Assembly: GCA_963205115.1 (NCBI GenBank)
Contig: CAUJHV010000005.1
Coordinates: 176,876 to 240,875 of the forward strand
DNA length: 64,000 nt
Direction: 5' to 3'
Source: Pseudomonadota bacterium
GTDB taxonomy: Bacteria > Pseudomonadota > Gammaproteobacteria > Burkholderiales > Burkholderiaceae_C
Translations under genes and position numbers: made by a program
The notes under the pieces: model-generated
Told to the model about the DNA's origin: nothing
Databases searched by the model: none
What the model saw: only the letters and a program-made list of their open reading frames with translations
Shown: in pieces, positions 22,592 to 31,837 of the stretch
How the letters are laid out: the number at the start of each line of letters is the position of its first letter
Position numbering within the stretch: position 1 is the first letter of the stretch

Positions 22592-23164
22592 TCAGGACTC
22601 CTTGGGCGCCGGCACGGACGCCTCACGCACCAGCAGCACCTCGGAGGGCGACAGCCCGTACGAATCCGCCAGATCGTCCGCAGCCACCTCGAAGCCCAGC
22701 GCATGCAGCAAGTGCAGCGACCGCGCATGCGCGCGCTCGACCGTCGCCAGGAACTGCGTCACCGCATACGCCTGCGACAGGTGCGCCAGCATGGCTGCCG
22801 TGGCCATGCGGCCATAACCCAGACCCCAATAGCGGCGGCCGAAGACATAGGCCACCCAGGAGCGGTGCCCGGCCATCACCGTGGCCTGCACCACGCCCAC
22901 CGGGACATCGTCGGATGCCATAACGACCCAATTCAGCCACACCTCGGCGCCATCCGGTGAATGCCGGGCTTCCAGCTGCCGGTAGACCTGCGCCAGCGCC
23001 TGTACAGACTGCGGCGGGCCATAGTCCATGTAGCGATACAGCTCGGGATCGGCCAGCAACGGGTACAGCGCGGGCGCATGGGACTGCGTCAGCGGTACCA
23101 GCCGCAGGCCATCGGCGGCGAGTGGCTGCATGTGCGGGCTCGGGCCCTGGGATGATGGAAGCAC
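22592..23164 (-). CDS. GNAT family N-acetyltransferase, RimJ/RimL-like
   Basis: A 190-residue acetyltransferase: RLVPLTQSHAPALYPLLADPELYRYM is the RimL-like start, with the acetyl-CoA loop YWGLGYGRMATAAML and the end motif ARSLHLLHALGFEV. The ATG at 23164 or the one at 23131 (MQPLAADG) could be used. It heads a two-gene unit with the NTF2-like gene. Confidence 0.85.
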   Translation of the reverse strand: MLPSSQGPSPHMQPLAADGLRLVPLTQSHAPALYPLLADPELYRYMDYGPPQSVQALAQVYRQLEARHSPDGAEVWLNWVVMASDDVPVGVVQATVMAGHRSWVAYVFGRRYWGLGYGRMATAAMLAHLSQAYAVTQFLATVERAHARSLHLLHALGFEVAADDLADSYGLSPSEVLLVREASVPAPKES

Positions 23165-23287
23165 GCGTCGAGCATACGCCTGTGCGTGCAGAGACGTGCG
23201 GCGTGCAGCGCGCGGTCCGCCGCCGTGTCACGGCCGAAGGGCGCGCGGGGCAACGCGCCCGTCAGATCGGGCGCTCGCGGTGCCGGC

Positions 23288-23920
23288 TCAAGGCGCCCAC
23301 AGCGCGTCGATCAGTTCCTCGATATTCGCCTTGCGGCCCATGCGTGCCGCCTGCTCCTTCCACGCTGCCGGCGCGGGCGCCGGTCGGCTGGGCGGTCGTC
23401 CGCCCCAGAAGCTGGCCTTGATCGCGACGATGACCACACCGGCCTTGATGTCCGGTGCGCGCAGGGCTTCGATGGCCTGCACCACCGCCTGCTGGGTGGC
23501 GGCGGGCATGCCGGCTTCCACGTCCAGCCAGGCCTTCGACCGGTTGCCCGGCCGCAGCGCCACCACGACAAATCCCCCCGCGGGCGTGCGCTGGAATGCG
23601 GTCTGCAAGGCCTGCGCCGCGGCGGCTTCGACGCCCTGCATGTAGTCGGCAAACGCGCCCGGGCTGGCGATGCGCGCCTGCAAGACCTCTTCGGGCTGCA
23701 GCAGGACTGCACCGGCATTGACCAGCGGCTGTGCCGCCTGCGCAGACCACGCGCCGCAGGCACTCAACACCAGCAGCACGACCTGCCGGCGACGCGGCCT
23801 GCACGCCCACGGGCCATCCGGCGCCACGCCAAGCCCGTCGGCGCCTGACGTTTCACCTGCAGCGCCTGCAGCCGCATCGCGTACCCAAGACTGAGGATTC
23901 GCCACGAACAGAACTCCCAT
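23288..23920 (-). CDS. Putative secreted or lipoprotein, unknown function
   Basis: About 210 residues as given. A signal-like segment RRRQVVLLVLSACGAWSAQA begins near residue 45, so the true start may be further downstream (for example a GTG) and the cysteine could be a lipid site (LSAC). The rest is alanine-rich with no named domain (ends KANIEELIDALWAP). Codon use is normal for the region. Confidence 0.55.
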   Translation of the reverse strand: MGVLFVANPQSWVRDAAAGAAGETSGADGLGVAPDGPWACRPRRRQVVLLVLSACGAWSAQAAQPLVNAGAVLLQPEEVLQARIASPGAFADYMQGVEAAAAQALQTAFQRTPAGGFVVVALRPGNRSKAWLDVEAGMPAATQQAVVQAIEALRAPDIKAGVVIVAIKASFWGGRPPSRPAPAPAAWKEQAARMGRKANIEELIDALWAP

Positions 23921-24027
23921 ATTCTCTCGACGCCATGCGGCGCATGCCGATCGGCACGGGCCGAGACGGCCGAGCCACGCGGCGCACAGGATACTGGCAA
24001 GCCCCACGCCTTCGACCCGAGCCGCCC

Positions 24028-24672
24028 ATGAGCCACGCCCACCGCCTCACCGACCAGGTCATCACCTCCGAGGCGCAGCTGCGCGCGCTCATCGGCTCAC
24101 CCCTGGCCCAGACCTGCGCCAAGATCACCGATAGGCTCAACGCCTGCACGCGCACATTCATCGAGCGCTCGCCATTTGTCTGCCTGGCTACCTCAGACGA
24201 CGGGCAACACTGCGACCTCAGCCCGCGCGGCGACCCGCCTGGCTTCGTGCGCATCCTGGATGACCGCACGCTGCTCGTTCCCGAGCGGCCCGGCAACCGG
24301 CTGGCGGACACGCTGCGCAACATCCTGCTGAATCCGCACATCGGCCTGCTGTTCATCGTGCCGGGGGTGACCGACACCTTCCGCGTGAACGGTCGCGCCA
24401 CGCTGACCACCGACGCGGCCCTGCTGGCGCCCTGCGCGGTGGAAGGCAAGACGCCGTTGCTGGGCATCCTGGTCGATATCGACGAGGCCTACACACAGTG
24501 CTCCAAGGCCTTCATCCGCTCACAGCTGTGGGATCCACAGCGCTTCGTCGACCCCGCCGTCATGCCCACCGGCGGGCAGGTGCTGCGCGCGATCCAGGGT
24601 GAAGGCTTCGACGCCGAGCAGTACGACCGCGAGCGGGCCGAACGCTACCGGCAGCGCATCGGCATGTACTGA
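24028..24672 (+). CDS. PPOX-type FMN-dependent flavoprotein
   Basis: A 214-residue protein of the pyridoxamine-phosphate-oxidase-like fold, resembling the MSMEG_1061-type group. Visible are FIERSPFVCLATSDDGQHCDLSPRG, VPERPGNRLADTLRNIL and GLLFIVPGVTDTFRVNGRA. The family includes F420- or FMN-dependent reductases, and the substrate is unknown. The ATG at 24028 gives the family start; the open frame upstream is not conserved-looking. Confidence 0.82.
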   Translation: MSHAHRLTDQVITSEAQLRALIGSPLAQTCAKITDRLNACTRTFIERSPFVCLATSDDGQHCDLSPRGDPPGFVRILDDRTLLVPERPGNRLADTLRNILLNPHIGLLFIVPGVTDTFRVNGRATLTTDAALLAPCAVEGKTPLLGILVDIDEAYTQCSKAFIRSQLWDPQRFVDPAVMPTGGQVLRAIQGEGFDAEQYDRERAERYRQRIGMY

Positions 24673-24712
24673 CGCGCGGCGCCGCCGGTACGGGCCTGGC
24701 CCTTGGGTGGGC

Positions 24713-25342
24713 TCAGAACGGCTTCAAACCCAGCGCCGCCCGGAAGCGGTTCTTGATGTGCGGACCATCCCGCGGCGGCAGTGCGCGCGGCGGTGCATCG
24801 GCATCGATGAAAACCTGCGCGAACACCGTGCCGGTGCGTGCGCGGATGCACCGGGCGATGTCGTCACTGCGGTCGATGTCGCCCGTCGAGAAGGCCGTTT
24901 CGATGCCGAAGCCCTTGGCCACCGCCACGAGGTCGGTGGCCAGGCCGGAGTGGCTGCGCTGCATGCCGGTTTCGCCGTAGTGCCCGTTGTCCAGCACCAC
25001 GATCGTCAGGTTCTTCGGCCGTTTCACCGCGATGGTGGCCAGGCTGCCGATGCCCATCATCTGCTCGCCATCGCCCGTGATCACCACCACCGAGTGCAGC
25101 GGCTGCGCCAACGCCAGCCCCAGGCCCATGGACGCCGCACCGCCCATGGCGCCCCACAGGTAGTAGTTGCGGTCGCGGTCGCCGGCGGCAAAGACGTCGT
25201 AGGTGGGCGATCCCAGGCCGGTGATCACCAGCGCCTCGGGTGCGCCGGCCAGCAGCCGGGACACAAAGGCGCGGCGATTGACGCGCGGCGCGGCAGACGA
25301 TGCCGGCACAGGCGCTGCGGGTTCGGACGGCATATCGGCCAT
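24713..25342 (-). CDS. Thiamine-diphosphate decarboxylase, C-terminal (beta) subunit
   Basis: A 209-residue TPP-binding subunit resembling the beta chain of sulfopyruvate decarboxylase (ComE) or phosphonopyruvate decarboxylase. The TPP motif reads GDGEQMMGIGSLATIA and then VVLDNGHYGETG, in the GDG-X-NN style. The ATG follows the alpha subunit stop by two bases with GGGAG upstream, so both chains are made together. The alpha-keto acid substrate cannot be told from sequence. Confidence 0.82.
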   Translation of the reverse strand: MADMPSEPAAPVPASSAAPRVNRRAFVSRLLAGAPEALVITGLGSPTYDVFAAGDRDRNYYLWGAMGGAASMGLGLALAQPLHSVVVITGDGEQMMGIGSLATIAVKRPKNLTIVVLDNGHYGETGMQRSHSGLATDLVAVAKGFGIETAFSTGDIDRSDDIARCIRARTGTVFAQVFIDADAPPRALPPRDGPHIKNRFRAALGLKPF

Positions 25343-25344
25343 GT

Positions 25345-25884
25345 CTATCGCTCCCACTTCTTGCGGCCGATCAGGCTCTGGCCCAGCAGCACGGCCACCT
25401 TTTCGCCGGCCAGGAATGCCGCGTCCAGACCGGCGCTGACAATCTCCTCCACCTCGCCTGGCCGGTCGGCGCGCAGCACGTGGATGCCCATGAGCTCCAG
25501 GGCCGCCTGGGTGGCCTTGCCCATCGGGCCTTGCCACGGGTTGAACTCGGCGTACTCGCCACGCATCGTCACGAGCGTCAAGAACGGGAAGTCGGCCGCC
25601 TGCAGCAGCGAGAACATGTTGACGCAGTTGCCCACGCCGCTGCTCTGCATCAGCAGGACGGCACGCTGGCCGCCCAGCCACGCGCCGCAGACCAGCGCCA
25701 CGCCCTCTTCTTCGGTGGTCAGCACCACGTCCTCGATGTCGGGGTCGGCGATGGCGCTGCGTATCACGTGCGCATGGCCCGCGTCCGGCACGTAGGCGAT
25801 CTGCCGCACGCCGCCTTGCTTGAGCACCGTGAAGACGGCCTCTTGCCAGGCTGGCGCAGGCCCGGACGCGTGTGAATGGGGCAT
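25345..25884 (-). CDS. Thiamine-diphosphate decarboxylase, N-terminal (alpha) subunit
   Basis: A 179-residue PYR-domain subunit partnering the gene just downstream. It has the activating glutamate region VVLTTEEEGVALVCGAWLGG, QSSGVGNCVNMFSLL and FPFLTLVTMRGEYAEFNPWQ. Splitting into two chains is characteristic of sulfopyruvate decarboxylase ComDE. It is the last gene of ordinary chromosomal character before the cassette-like region. Confidence 0.82.
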   Translation of the reverse strand: MPHSHASGPAPAWQEAVFTVLKQGGVRQIAYVPDAGHAHVIRSAIADPDIEDVVLTTEEEGVALVCGAWLGGQRAVLLMQSSGVGNCVNMFSLLQAADFPFLTLVTMRGEYAEFNPWQGPMGKATQAALELMGIHVLRADRPGEVEEIVSAGLDAAFLAGEKVAVLLGQSLIGRKKWER

Positions 25885-26043
25885 GGCGGTCTCGGAGGTC
25901 GGGTGGGGGGAGCAGGACGCCGTTCGATACCGCCCATCATAGGATCGGATTTGCCGCGGCCAGACCCGCCGGCCTGAGCCGCCGCAGCGGCATCTGCTGG
26001 ATTTCGATGTCGGCGGGCACGCGGCGCGGGACGCGCGCCCTGG

Positions 26044-26559
26044 CTACGCTGCGGCGCACTTGATGACTGTCTCGAGGGTGCGGGTGGTGATGCCGCTGCC
26101 AAAGCAGCGCTCGATCAGCGCCATGAAGACCGGCCCTCTGTCGGTAGGCATGTACGCCGTGAACACGTCCCGGCCCTGCACCAGGAACACCGACGCGTGG
26201 TGTTCCGCCAATGGCAGCGGCACCCGGGGTTCTTGATGGACCCGCAGGAAGCTGACCACACGCTTGGCGTTTGCCGGGATGCCATGCGCGGCAAAAGGAT
26301 CCGCCGCGATCAGCCGCCGAAGTTCGTCCACGGATCGAACGACCGTATGGAACGAGCGCCCCAGCGACCGCATCATTGCTGCTTCCGCCGCCTGCTCGAT
26401 CTGCGTTTGCGTCGGGAGCGACGAATCGAACACCACGTTGCCTGACCCGAGAACGGTCTTGACGTTTTCGAAGCCGGCCGATTCGAATGCCGCCTTGAGC
26501 GCCGGCATCTTGGCATTCGTGGGCATCACGCCACGAAGAAACGCGACATGGCGGGGCAT
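26044..26559 (-). CDS. DUF1697 family protein
   Basis: A 171-residue protein of the DUF1697 family: start HVAFLRGVMPTNAKMPALK, then VKTVLGSGNVVFDS and the end ITTRTLETVIKC. The function of the family is unknown. It is a common single-gene cassette cargo and here marks the probable distal, most eroded end of the array. No clear attC remains beside it. Confidence 0.85.
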   Translation of the reverse strand: MPRHVAFLRGVMPTNAKMPALKAAFESAGFENVKTVLGSGNVVFDSSLPTQTQIEQAAEAAMMRSLGRSFHTVVRSVDELRRLIAADPFAAHGIPANAKRVVSFLRVHQEPRVPLPLAEHHASVFLVQGRDVFTAYMPTDRGPVFMALIERCFGSGITTRTLETVIKCAAA

Positions 26560-26580
26560 CGACAGGCCTACGTCGTCGGA

Positions 26581-27003
26581 CTACAGGCTGACTTTGGTCA
26601 AGCCCCAGACGAGAGCGACCAACTGCAGAAGGTTGACGCCCAGTGCCGCCGAGTGAACCCGGCGAAAGGCCTGAACCGCGGTGTCATTGCGCTGCTGAAT
26701 CTCGGCGCCGAGCTGCTCCATCGCCGGTATGACGCGTCGCCGCATGGCGAGCGCCAGCAGTGCCAATGCCGCAGCGCCCATCGCGAAGTAGAAGCGTCCC
26801 CACAGCGCGTAGCTGAACGACGCACCCACGGCAGCGAAGACGGCCGCCTTGTAGTAGATGTCGAAGAACCGTCGGATGAAGCGCTGATCGACCGGCGTGT
26901 CGTGCTGGAGGGTCAGCAGTGGCAGGCCGCCCATGATGAAGTAGCCCGTCGTCACGAGAAGCACGACCGTGAAGACCAGTGCGGCGATGCCTGCTGCTGT
27001 CAT
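26581..27003 (-). CDS. Four-segment membrane protein
   Basis: A 140-residue inner-membrane protein with about four hydrophobic segments (for example IAALVFTVVLLVTTGYFIM and VNLLQLVALVWGL). No named family is recognised. Start ATG at 27003. It is spaced 21 bp from the DUF1697 gene. Confidence 0.6.
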   Translation of the reverse strand: MTAAGIAALVFTVVLLVTTGYFIMGGLPLLTLQHDTPVDQRFIRRFFDIYYKAAVFAAVGASFSYALWGRFYFAMGAAALALLALAMRRRVIPAMEQLGAEIQQRNDTAVQAFRRVHSAALGVNLLQLVALVWGLTKVSL

Positions 27004-27137
27004 GGGCGGAAACTCATGGTGGAAGACGTGGCGTTGGCGGTGGCCCGGGCGTATGGAAAATCGTAGCACCCGGTCGCGGGAGCCGGCAGGGAAAGTGAGC
27101 TGTGTCGGTTGGAGGCCGCGCTTGGCCGCCAGGCCAT

Positions 27138-27575
27138 TCAGGGACTGTCACCTGGCTTGCACTCGAACTCACACTGCGGTGCGGCCGAGCCATTGAACAC
27201 GAGCTTGACCACGCAGCTGCCCTGTGGGCGCGCCTCTGCCGCGCAAGCGAGATCCGCCGACCCGCGACGCTTGGCCGTGACCTCCGCGCGCATGCCCGGG
27301 CTGAGCGCCACAGGTTGGGATGTCCATTCGGCCGGCCTGCCGTCGGACGCCGCACCAGGGATACGAACGGCATCGACTGAAACCGCCGATGGGCCCAGCT
27401 TGAGCTGATCCAGGACCAAAGGCTCGCCGGACACGTTCACGATGCGCACGGCAGTGGGCATCGGCTTGGAGGCGTCCACCAGCTTGACCACGATGAAGGC
27501 AGTGGTCGCAGCTGCGGCAATCAGCCCCAGCTTGGCGCCCAGGTACCGGGTATTCCACAGGTCGTTGAGTTTCAT
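27138..27575 (-). CDS. Hypothetical single-pass membrane protein
   Basis: A 145-residue protein with one N-terminal hydrophobic segment (LGLIAAAATTAFIVVKLV) and a probably periplasmic domain with four cysteines near the end (CAAE, GSCVVK, PQCEFECK). No known family. Orientation and size fit a cassette, but flanking attC sites are not recognisable. Confidence 0.55.
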   Translation of the reverse strand: MKLNDLWNTRYLGAKLGLIAAAATTAFIVVKLVDASKPMPTAVRIVNVSGEPLVLDQLKLGPSAVSVDAVRIPGAASDGRPAEWTSQPVALSPGMRAEVTAKRRGSADLACAAEARPQGSCVVKLVFNGSAAPQCEFECKPGDSP

Positions 27576-27976
27576 GTGGCCTAAGGTTTCACATCACCCG
27601 CACCAAGGAGCAGGCAGGTCGATAGCGTGGAGTTGGCATGGCCCAAACGATCTTGGCCACGTATGACGCGAGCCCTGGCGTGTCGATTGGCTCGCGGGAC
27701 CGGTCGGCGCCCTCGCAGGACTCTCCCGGCTGGGAGTGATCAAGCGGCGCAGCGATTGAACAAACCCGGTCTTTCGACAAGCGCGTAAACCCGCAAAGCC
27801 AGTCAAACCCACGGGGCTCGCCACGCGACTCCCTGCCCGCCGGTCATTATTGCTGGAATCCCTTCGGACTTCGTCGTCGGCAGCACGTGCCCGCGGGCGA
27901 CCGCATGGCGGCGCGCGACCGGTTGAAGTCACGCAAGGCGGCCTGCAGCCGAATCGCAGATCGCGCGGCGCATGGC
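27576..27976. other. No convincing gene
   Basis: About 400 bp between two small genes. Open frames here lack start signals and resemblance to known proteins. It may be the residue of decayed cassettes; I see no clear attC. Confidence 0.5.
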
Positions 27977-28351
27977 TCACCACGGTTGCGCGGCCGCGGT
28001 GCCCTGGTGATACCGAAGCTGCCAGCCGACTGCGCCCTCGAGCCAGATGGAAGAGCGCAGCGTGTGGTGGGCCAAGGCCCCGCCGGGCCCGACATGCGCC
28101 GACCGGTAGGTCAGGAGCGCCACACCGGACGCGAGTTCGGCGATCGCAAAGGCATCGGAGACCACCGCGGGCAGCGTGCTCAGCGACGCCAGGTGGCTGA
28201 CGATCGTTTCCCGGTCGTACGCCCTGCCCGATCGACCGACCTCGTGGAACGCCGGGTGCAGCAGTTGCTCCAGTCGCTGGCGACTGCACTTCACCCCGGG
28301 GTGATGCAGTTCAACTTCCAGCGCCTGGATGGCTTGGAGCAATGGCGACAC
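27977..28351 (-). CDS. DUF4440 / NTF2-like protein
   Basis: A 124-residue SnoaL/NTF2-fold protein: LLQAIQALEVELHHPGVKCS, LLHPAFHEVGRSGRAYDRE and SSIWLEGAVGWQLRYHQGT follow the DUF4440 pattern. Starts with GTG at 28351. The fold binds small molecules; no activity can be inferred. Confidence 0.75.
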   Translation of the reverse strand: MSPLLQAIQALEVELHHPGVKCSRQRLEQLLHPAFHEVGRSGRAYDRETIVSHLASLSTLPAVVSDAFAIAELASGVALLTYRSAHVGPGGALAHHTLRSSIWLEGAVGWQLRYHQGTAAAQPW

Positions 28352-28443
28352 TTAGCCACGCCTTGCGTGAATCGCGCGAGTCATGGCCGCGATGAAGCGT
28401 GGCTGTCCGACAAGCCTGTCGCGCAAAGCGACGGCAGGCGCCG

Positions 28444-28725
28444 CTACATGACCCATCGGATACCGGTGACCACGGCCGCCGCAAGAATCCAGACGCCAAT
28501 GCGCTTGAGCAGCGCCATGTCGAGAGACCGCGCCCCCGAACCTGTGCGGGTGGTGGTGCCCACGACGAAAGCCTGCGCGGGGATGGCAACCGTCACCACC
28601 ATGGCGATGATCAGCGGAATGCTGATTCCGGATTGATCGCCCATCCAGTTGCGCAGAAGGGGCAGCGCAATGGCGGAAAAAGCGCCGGCGATGGCGGCGG
28701 TCAAGAGTGAAGGCGAGAGGTTCAC
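28444..28725 (-). CDS. Small membrane protein
   Basis: A 93-residue protein with three hydrophobic segments (LLTAAIAGAFSAIALPLL, IPLIIAMVVTVAIPAQAFV, IGVWILAAAVVTGI). The GTG at 28725 is preferred over a TTG at 28755. No family recognised. Confidence 0.5.
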   Translation of the reverse strand: MNLSPSLLTAAIAGAFSAIALPLLRNWMGDQSGISIPLIIAMVVTVAIPAQAFVVGTTTRTGSGARSLDMALLKRIGVWILAAAVVTGIRWVM

Positions 28726-28799
28726 GGTACGGGTACTCAGGTGCGGTATCCGCAATCATCGCACCGCCATGCCCGCGCCCCCCCATCAGGGCGCGGGCG

Positions 28800-28918
28800 T
28801 GAAGACCTGGACGGCGGCCCGTCCCGCGGCGCTGTGGGCGGCCAGCAGCCACCCCACCGGCCGGCGCGCGGCATGTGTGACGGGCGAGCGCCCGAGCCGT
28901 TTGCGCAGGCTGTCAGGC
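28800..28918 (-). other. Degenerate attC site
   Basis: Ends in the altered core GTCAGGC (28912-28918), which also contains the stop codon of the cupin gene. The opposite core is no longer clear. Left limit approximate. Confidence 0.4.
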
Positions 28919-29419
28919 GTCGCCCGCTGGCGGATCCAGGGACTCACGGTCGTAGTACGCCACCGCGGCTTCCGCTCTGAACAACTTTCGCAAACCGGAA
29001 GTCGACGAGGTGCTTGCAAAGACCCCGACCTTCTGCGAATCGGGATACTCGCAGACCTCGGTGGAAGACACGTTGGACAGCGACAGGTAGCGCAACGGCG
29101 TCTTGCCCGTGTTGATGATCTGGTGCGCCACTTCGGCCCCGCCAGTGGGGCAGGCAATCACATCGTGCCGCCGAAGCTTGAACCTGTGCTCGCCAAACCG
29201 AAGCTCGCCTTCGCCTTCGAGCACCAGGAACATCTCCTCCTCCTCGCGGTGCGAGTGGAACGGACACTGGGACTTGCCGGGCGGCAGCTCGGTCAGGTTG
29301 TAGCCGAGCTTGCGTGCACCAATCTGGGCGCTGAACAGCGCTCGGCGCGAGGTGTAGAACCCGTTTTCCTCGATGTCGTCGAACTGGACTTCATCCAGAT
29401 TCACGAAGGGCTTGGTCAT
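28913..29419 (-). CDS. Cupin-domain protein
   Basis: A 168-residue single-domain cupin. Metal ligands appear as H-S-H-R-E-E-E (in CPFHSHREEEEMFLVLEGEG) and the second motif around CPTGGAEVAHQIINTG. It probably binds a divalent metal and acts on a small molecule, substrate unknown. The stop codon lies inside the GTCAGGC attC core, typical cassette architecture. Confidence 0.85.
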   Translation of the reverse strand: MTKPFVNLDEVQFDDIEENGFYTSRRALFSAQIGARKLGYNLTELPPGKSQCPFHSHREEEEMFLVLEGEGELRFGEHRFKLRRHDVIACPTGGAEVAHQIINTGKTPLRYLSLSNVSSTEVCEYPDSQKVGVFASTSSTSGLRKLFRAEAAVAYYDRESLDPPAGDA

Positions 29420-29485
29420 GGTGATACGGCGTGAAGTTCAGTTGCAGCCGCGCGCGCGACGGTGGCAGATGCCGCGGCGCGAGAC

Positions 29486-29872
29486 CTATTGACCCGTGGG
29501 CGGCTGCCAGAGCTCGACTTTGTTCCCCTCGGGGTCCATGACCCAGCCGAACTTCCCGTACTCGGAGTCGTCCGTCTTGTCGAGGACGTTGCATCCCTCA
29601 TCACGAAGGGCCTGCAACAGCGCGGCCAGGTCCTCCACACGGTAATTCACCATGAACGAAGACGTACTCGGTGCAAAGTGCTGGCCATCCGCCGCACCCA
29701 CGGACCAGATGGTCGTTCCCTTCATCGGCTGCCCGTCGGCGTCGGCCCAGGTGAACGCGGTACCGCCCCAAGCCTGGACATCGATACCCAGGTGTCTCTG
29801 GTACCAGGCACGCAAGGCGTCGGGATCCTTGGCGCTGAAGAAGATGCCACCGATTCCTGTGACTCTGCGCAT
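29486..29872 (-). CDS. VOC (glyoxalase/dioxygenase superfamily) protein
   Basis: A 128-residue vicinal-oxygen-chelate protein: GIGGIFFSAKDPDALRAWYQ at the start and the closing WVMDPEGNKVELWQP with the metal-ligand glutamate. These small proteins include glyoxalases and antibiotic-binding proteins. It is one of eight in the array. Confidence 0.88.
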   Translation of the reverse strand: MRRVTGIGGIFFSAKDPDALRAWYQRHLGIDVQAWGGTAFTWADADGQPMKGTTIWSVGAADGQHFAPSTSSFMVNYRVEDLAALLQALRDEGCNVLDKTDDSEYGKFGWVMDPEGNKVELWQPPTGQ

Positions 29873-29893
29873 GGTGGCCTCCGAAGATCTCGC

Positions 29894-30145
29894 CTATCGA
29901 ATCCGGAACAGCGGGTTCCCGGAACCGCTTCCGGCCAGCCGATGGGAGAGCCAAGTCCAGGCAGCGAGAGACCCGACGCCAAGAATACCCAGGAGCCACA
30001 GCACGGCAGACGTGGCCGCGCTGGGGTATTGACGGCTCACCGCAATGACGATGACGAACAGCACGACCGCAAGCATGAAGATGCCGGCAAAGTTGTTTGC
30101 CCAATGCTTGGCGCGACCCGTCTGGCTGGTACCTGCGATGCCCAT
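29894..30145 (-). CDS. Small membrane protein
   Basis: An 83-residue protein with two hydrophobic segments (FMLAVVLFVIVIAVS and SAVLWLLGILGVGSLAAW). The ATG at 30145 follows GGAGGA, so it is preferred to an upstream TTG. No named family. Confidence 0.6.
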   Translation of the reverse strand: MGIAGTSQTGRAKHWANNFAGIFMLAVVLFVIVIAVSRQYPSAATSAVLWLLGILGVGSLAAWTWLSHRLAGSGSGNPLFRIR

Positions 30146-30470
30146 GCTTCCTCCGGCGATTTGGATGTCGACCTCGATGTCCAACCGCGATGTACCGCAA
30201 CGGCCCTATCGCTATGGACGGGTTGGAATCTCTCGCTTCAGGCGGCGATTTGATGAGAGCTGGCGATGATTTGCAAGGCCCGCACGGAAATTCAACCGCC
30301 CGCAGCGGCGTCGCCAAAGCCGAAGCTGCGATCGACTGTCCGCCGACCTGTACGCTCGTGCCTCGCGCCCAAACGGGACGACAGCGGCAGCGGGCAGCGA
30401 CAAAGCGCGTCGCGGGCCACCACCCGCCAAGCGCGGCCACACACCACCGCGCGCCCTTTGCTACGCCATG
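30146..30470. other. Gene-free spacer with decayed cassette ends
   Basis: About 325 bp with no convincing open frame. An arm like CCGCCCGCAGCGGCG (near 30297) and the core CCATGTCAGTCC at its right end suggest one or two worn attC sites. Confidence 0.45.
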
Positions 30471-30926
30471 TCAGTCCAGGCCATGCGCATGGTGGACGGC
30501 CTGCACCAGCATGAGTGCACTGGCCTTGGCCAGCCAGACGTCCCGGGTGTCGGTGCCGAGATCACGCTCGAATCGCACGGCCAATTGACGGTAGAGGCCC
30601 ATGAGCGCGCCGACCTCGGCCACCGCGGATGTCGACAGCGTGGCCTCCATGCGCGCCACCGTTTGGACAAGTTGCCCTTGTTCCGGCGACGCTGCGGGCC
30701 CCACCCGGCTGAAGCGCGCTTGCGCCCTGCCCTCGTGCACCACCGACTCGAAGAACATCCCGAAGGGCCTGACCCACAAGCCCGACTCGCCGTACAGCGG
30801 CCGGTAGATCACCATCGGCTCGAGGGACTCGCTGTGACGGGCCACGTCAAGCACCTCGTACAGGCCGCCCTTGTAGTGCCGGTACTGTGCCGGGTCAATT
30901 CTTGGAAGCGGTTGCAGGTCGTTCAC
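30471..30926 (-). CDS. DUF1653-domain protein
   Basis: A 151-residue protein. Residues 12-70 are a DUF1653 domain (YRHYKGGLYEVLDVARHSE, MVIYRPLYG, LWVRPFGMFFESV). The remaining C-terminal half is helical and unassigned. GTG start overlapping the stop of the upstream gene (GTGA), so the two form a two-gene cassette. The stop codon lies in an altered attC core (GTCAGTC). Confidence 0.82.
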   Translation of the reverse strand: MNDLQPLPRIDPAQYRHYKGGLYEVLDVARHSESLEPMVIYRPLYGESGLWVRPFGMFFESVVHEGRAQARFSRVGPAASPEQGQLVQTVARMEATLSTSAVAEVGALMGLYRQLAVRFERDLGTDTRDVWLAKASALMLVQAVHHAHGLD

Positions 30927-31246
30927 GCGGGATGAGATTGCGCCAGGATGGCCATATGGAGGAGAACTGAGAGCAGCCAGCAGAAGGCAAGAACAAGCCC
31001 GAGCTTTCGCGAGACAGCGGCGACGCCAGCAGCCGTTCCGTCAGCTGCGAAAGAACGGCTGCGGAGATGCCGTGATGATACAAACCACACGAATGCCAGG
31101 GGCAGGAGGTGCGGCACGAATCCAGCGCCCTGTGCCGAAGCCAGGTTCGCCAACCTTCCGCCAATCACGTTGACAGACAGGAGGATCGCGCCCAAGAGAC
31201 AGGCGTGCTTCCATGACAGGCCGCACCGCGCCGGCGGCCTCGACAT
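30923..31246 (-). CDS. Membrane protein coupled to the DUF1653 gene
   Basis: A 107-residue protein with three hydrophobic segments (for example LLGAILLSVNVIGG and LGLVLAFCWLLSVLLHMAIL). Its stop overlaps the next start by four bases. Unknown family. Confidence 0.6.
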   Translation of the reverse strand: MSRPPARCGLSWKHACLLGAILLSVNVIGGRLANLASAQGAGFVPHLLPLAFVWFVSSRHLRSRSFAADGTAAGVAAVSRKLGLVLAFCWLLSVLLHMAILAQSHPA

Positions 31247-31254
31247 GTTCAGGC

Positions 31255-31692
31255 TCAGCGGGCCGTCACCCCAAGCAGACGAAGTGTCTGTTGATCGGCC
31301 TGCCCTGCATAGAACACATCGAGGGCCTGCGCAAACACCGGCTCACGGGGCGCGACCTGGGCAAACAGCGTCAGGCACGATCTGAACTTCACGGCATCGA
31401 TCTCGCCAAGGATCTCCACTGCCGTGCGCTCGGGGTGGCGAAGCACGGCGCGGACGGTCTCGACCAATCGGGGCCCCAGGACGGGATGAGCGACGTAATC
31501 CAAGGCCTCCTGGCGACCCGCGATCCCATACTCCCGTGCCATTTGACTTCGGCCGAGCTCGCGAAGCTGCGGCAGCACATACCAGATCCAGTGCGACTGC
31601 TTTCGACCGGCAGACAACTCCGCGAGCGCCCGTGCGTAATCGCGTTCCTGAGCCAGGACGAAGCGCTCCAGCGGGTTGGATATGGCGTTCAT
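31255..31692 (-). CDS. DUF1810 family protein
   Basis: A 145-residue DUF1810 protein: NPLERFVLAQERDYARALAEL, SHWIWYVLPQLRELG and AREYGI are family hallmarks. The role of the family is unknown; it is a frequent lone cassette or accessory gene. Confidence 0.9.
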   Translation of the reverse strand: MNAISNPLERFVLAQERDYARALAELSAGRKQSHWIWYVLPQLRELGRSQMAREYGIAGRQEALDYVAHPVLGPRLVETVRAVLRHPERTAVEILGEIDAVKFRSCLTLFAQVAPREPVFAQALDVFYAGQADQQTLRLLGVTAR

Positions 31693-31837
31693 GGCTGCTG
31701 AGCTTGGGGCCCTGCGTGTGGTGAAACCTCACGGCGAACGCGGCTGTCTGCAGAAGCCTGTTGACGTGTGCGCCCGGCACACGAGGGCCGCAGGATCGCA
31801 TGGGGTAAGCGACCGCGCGACACCACGGGACGGACCA

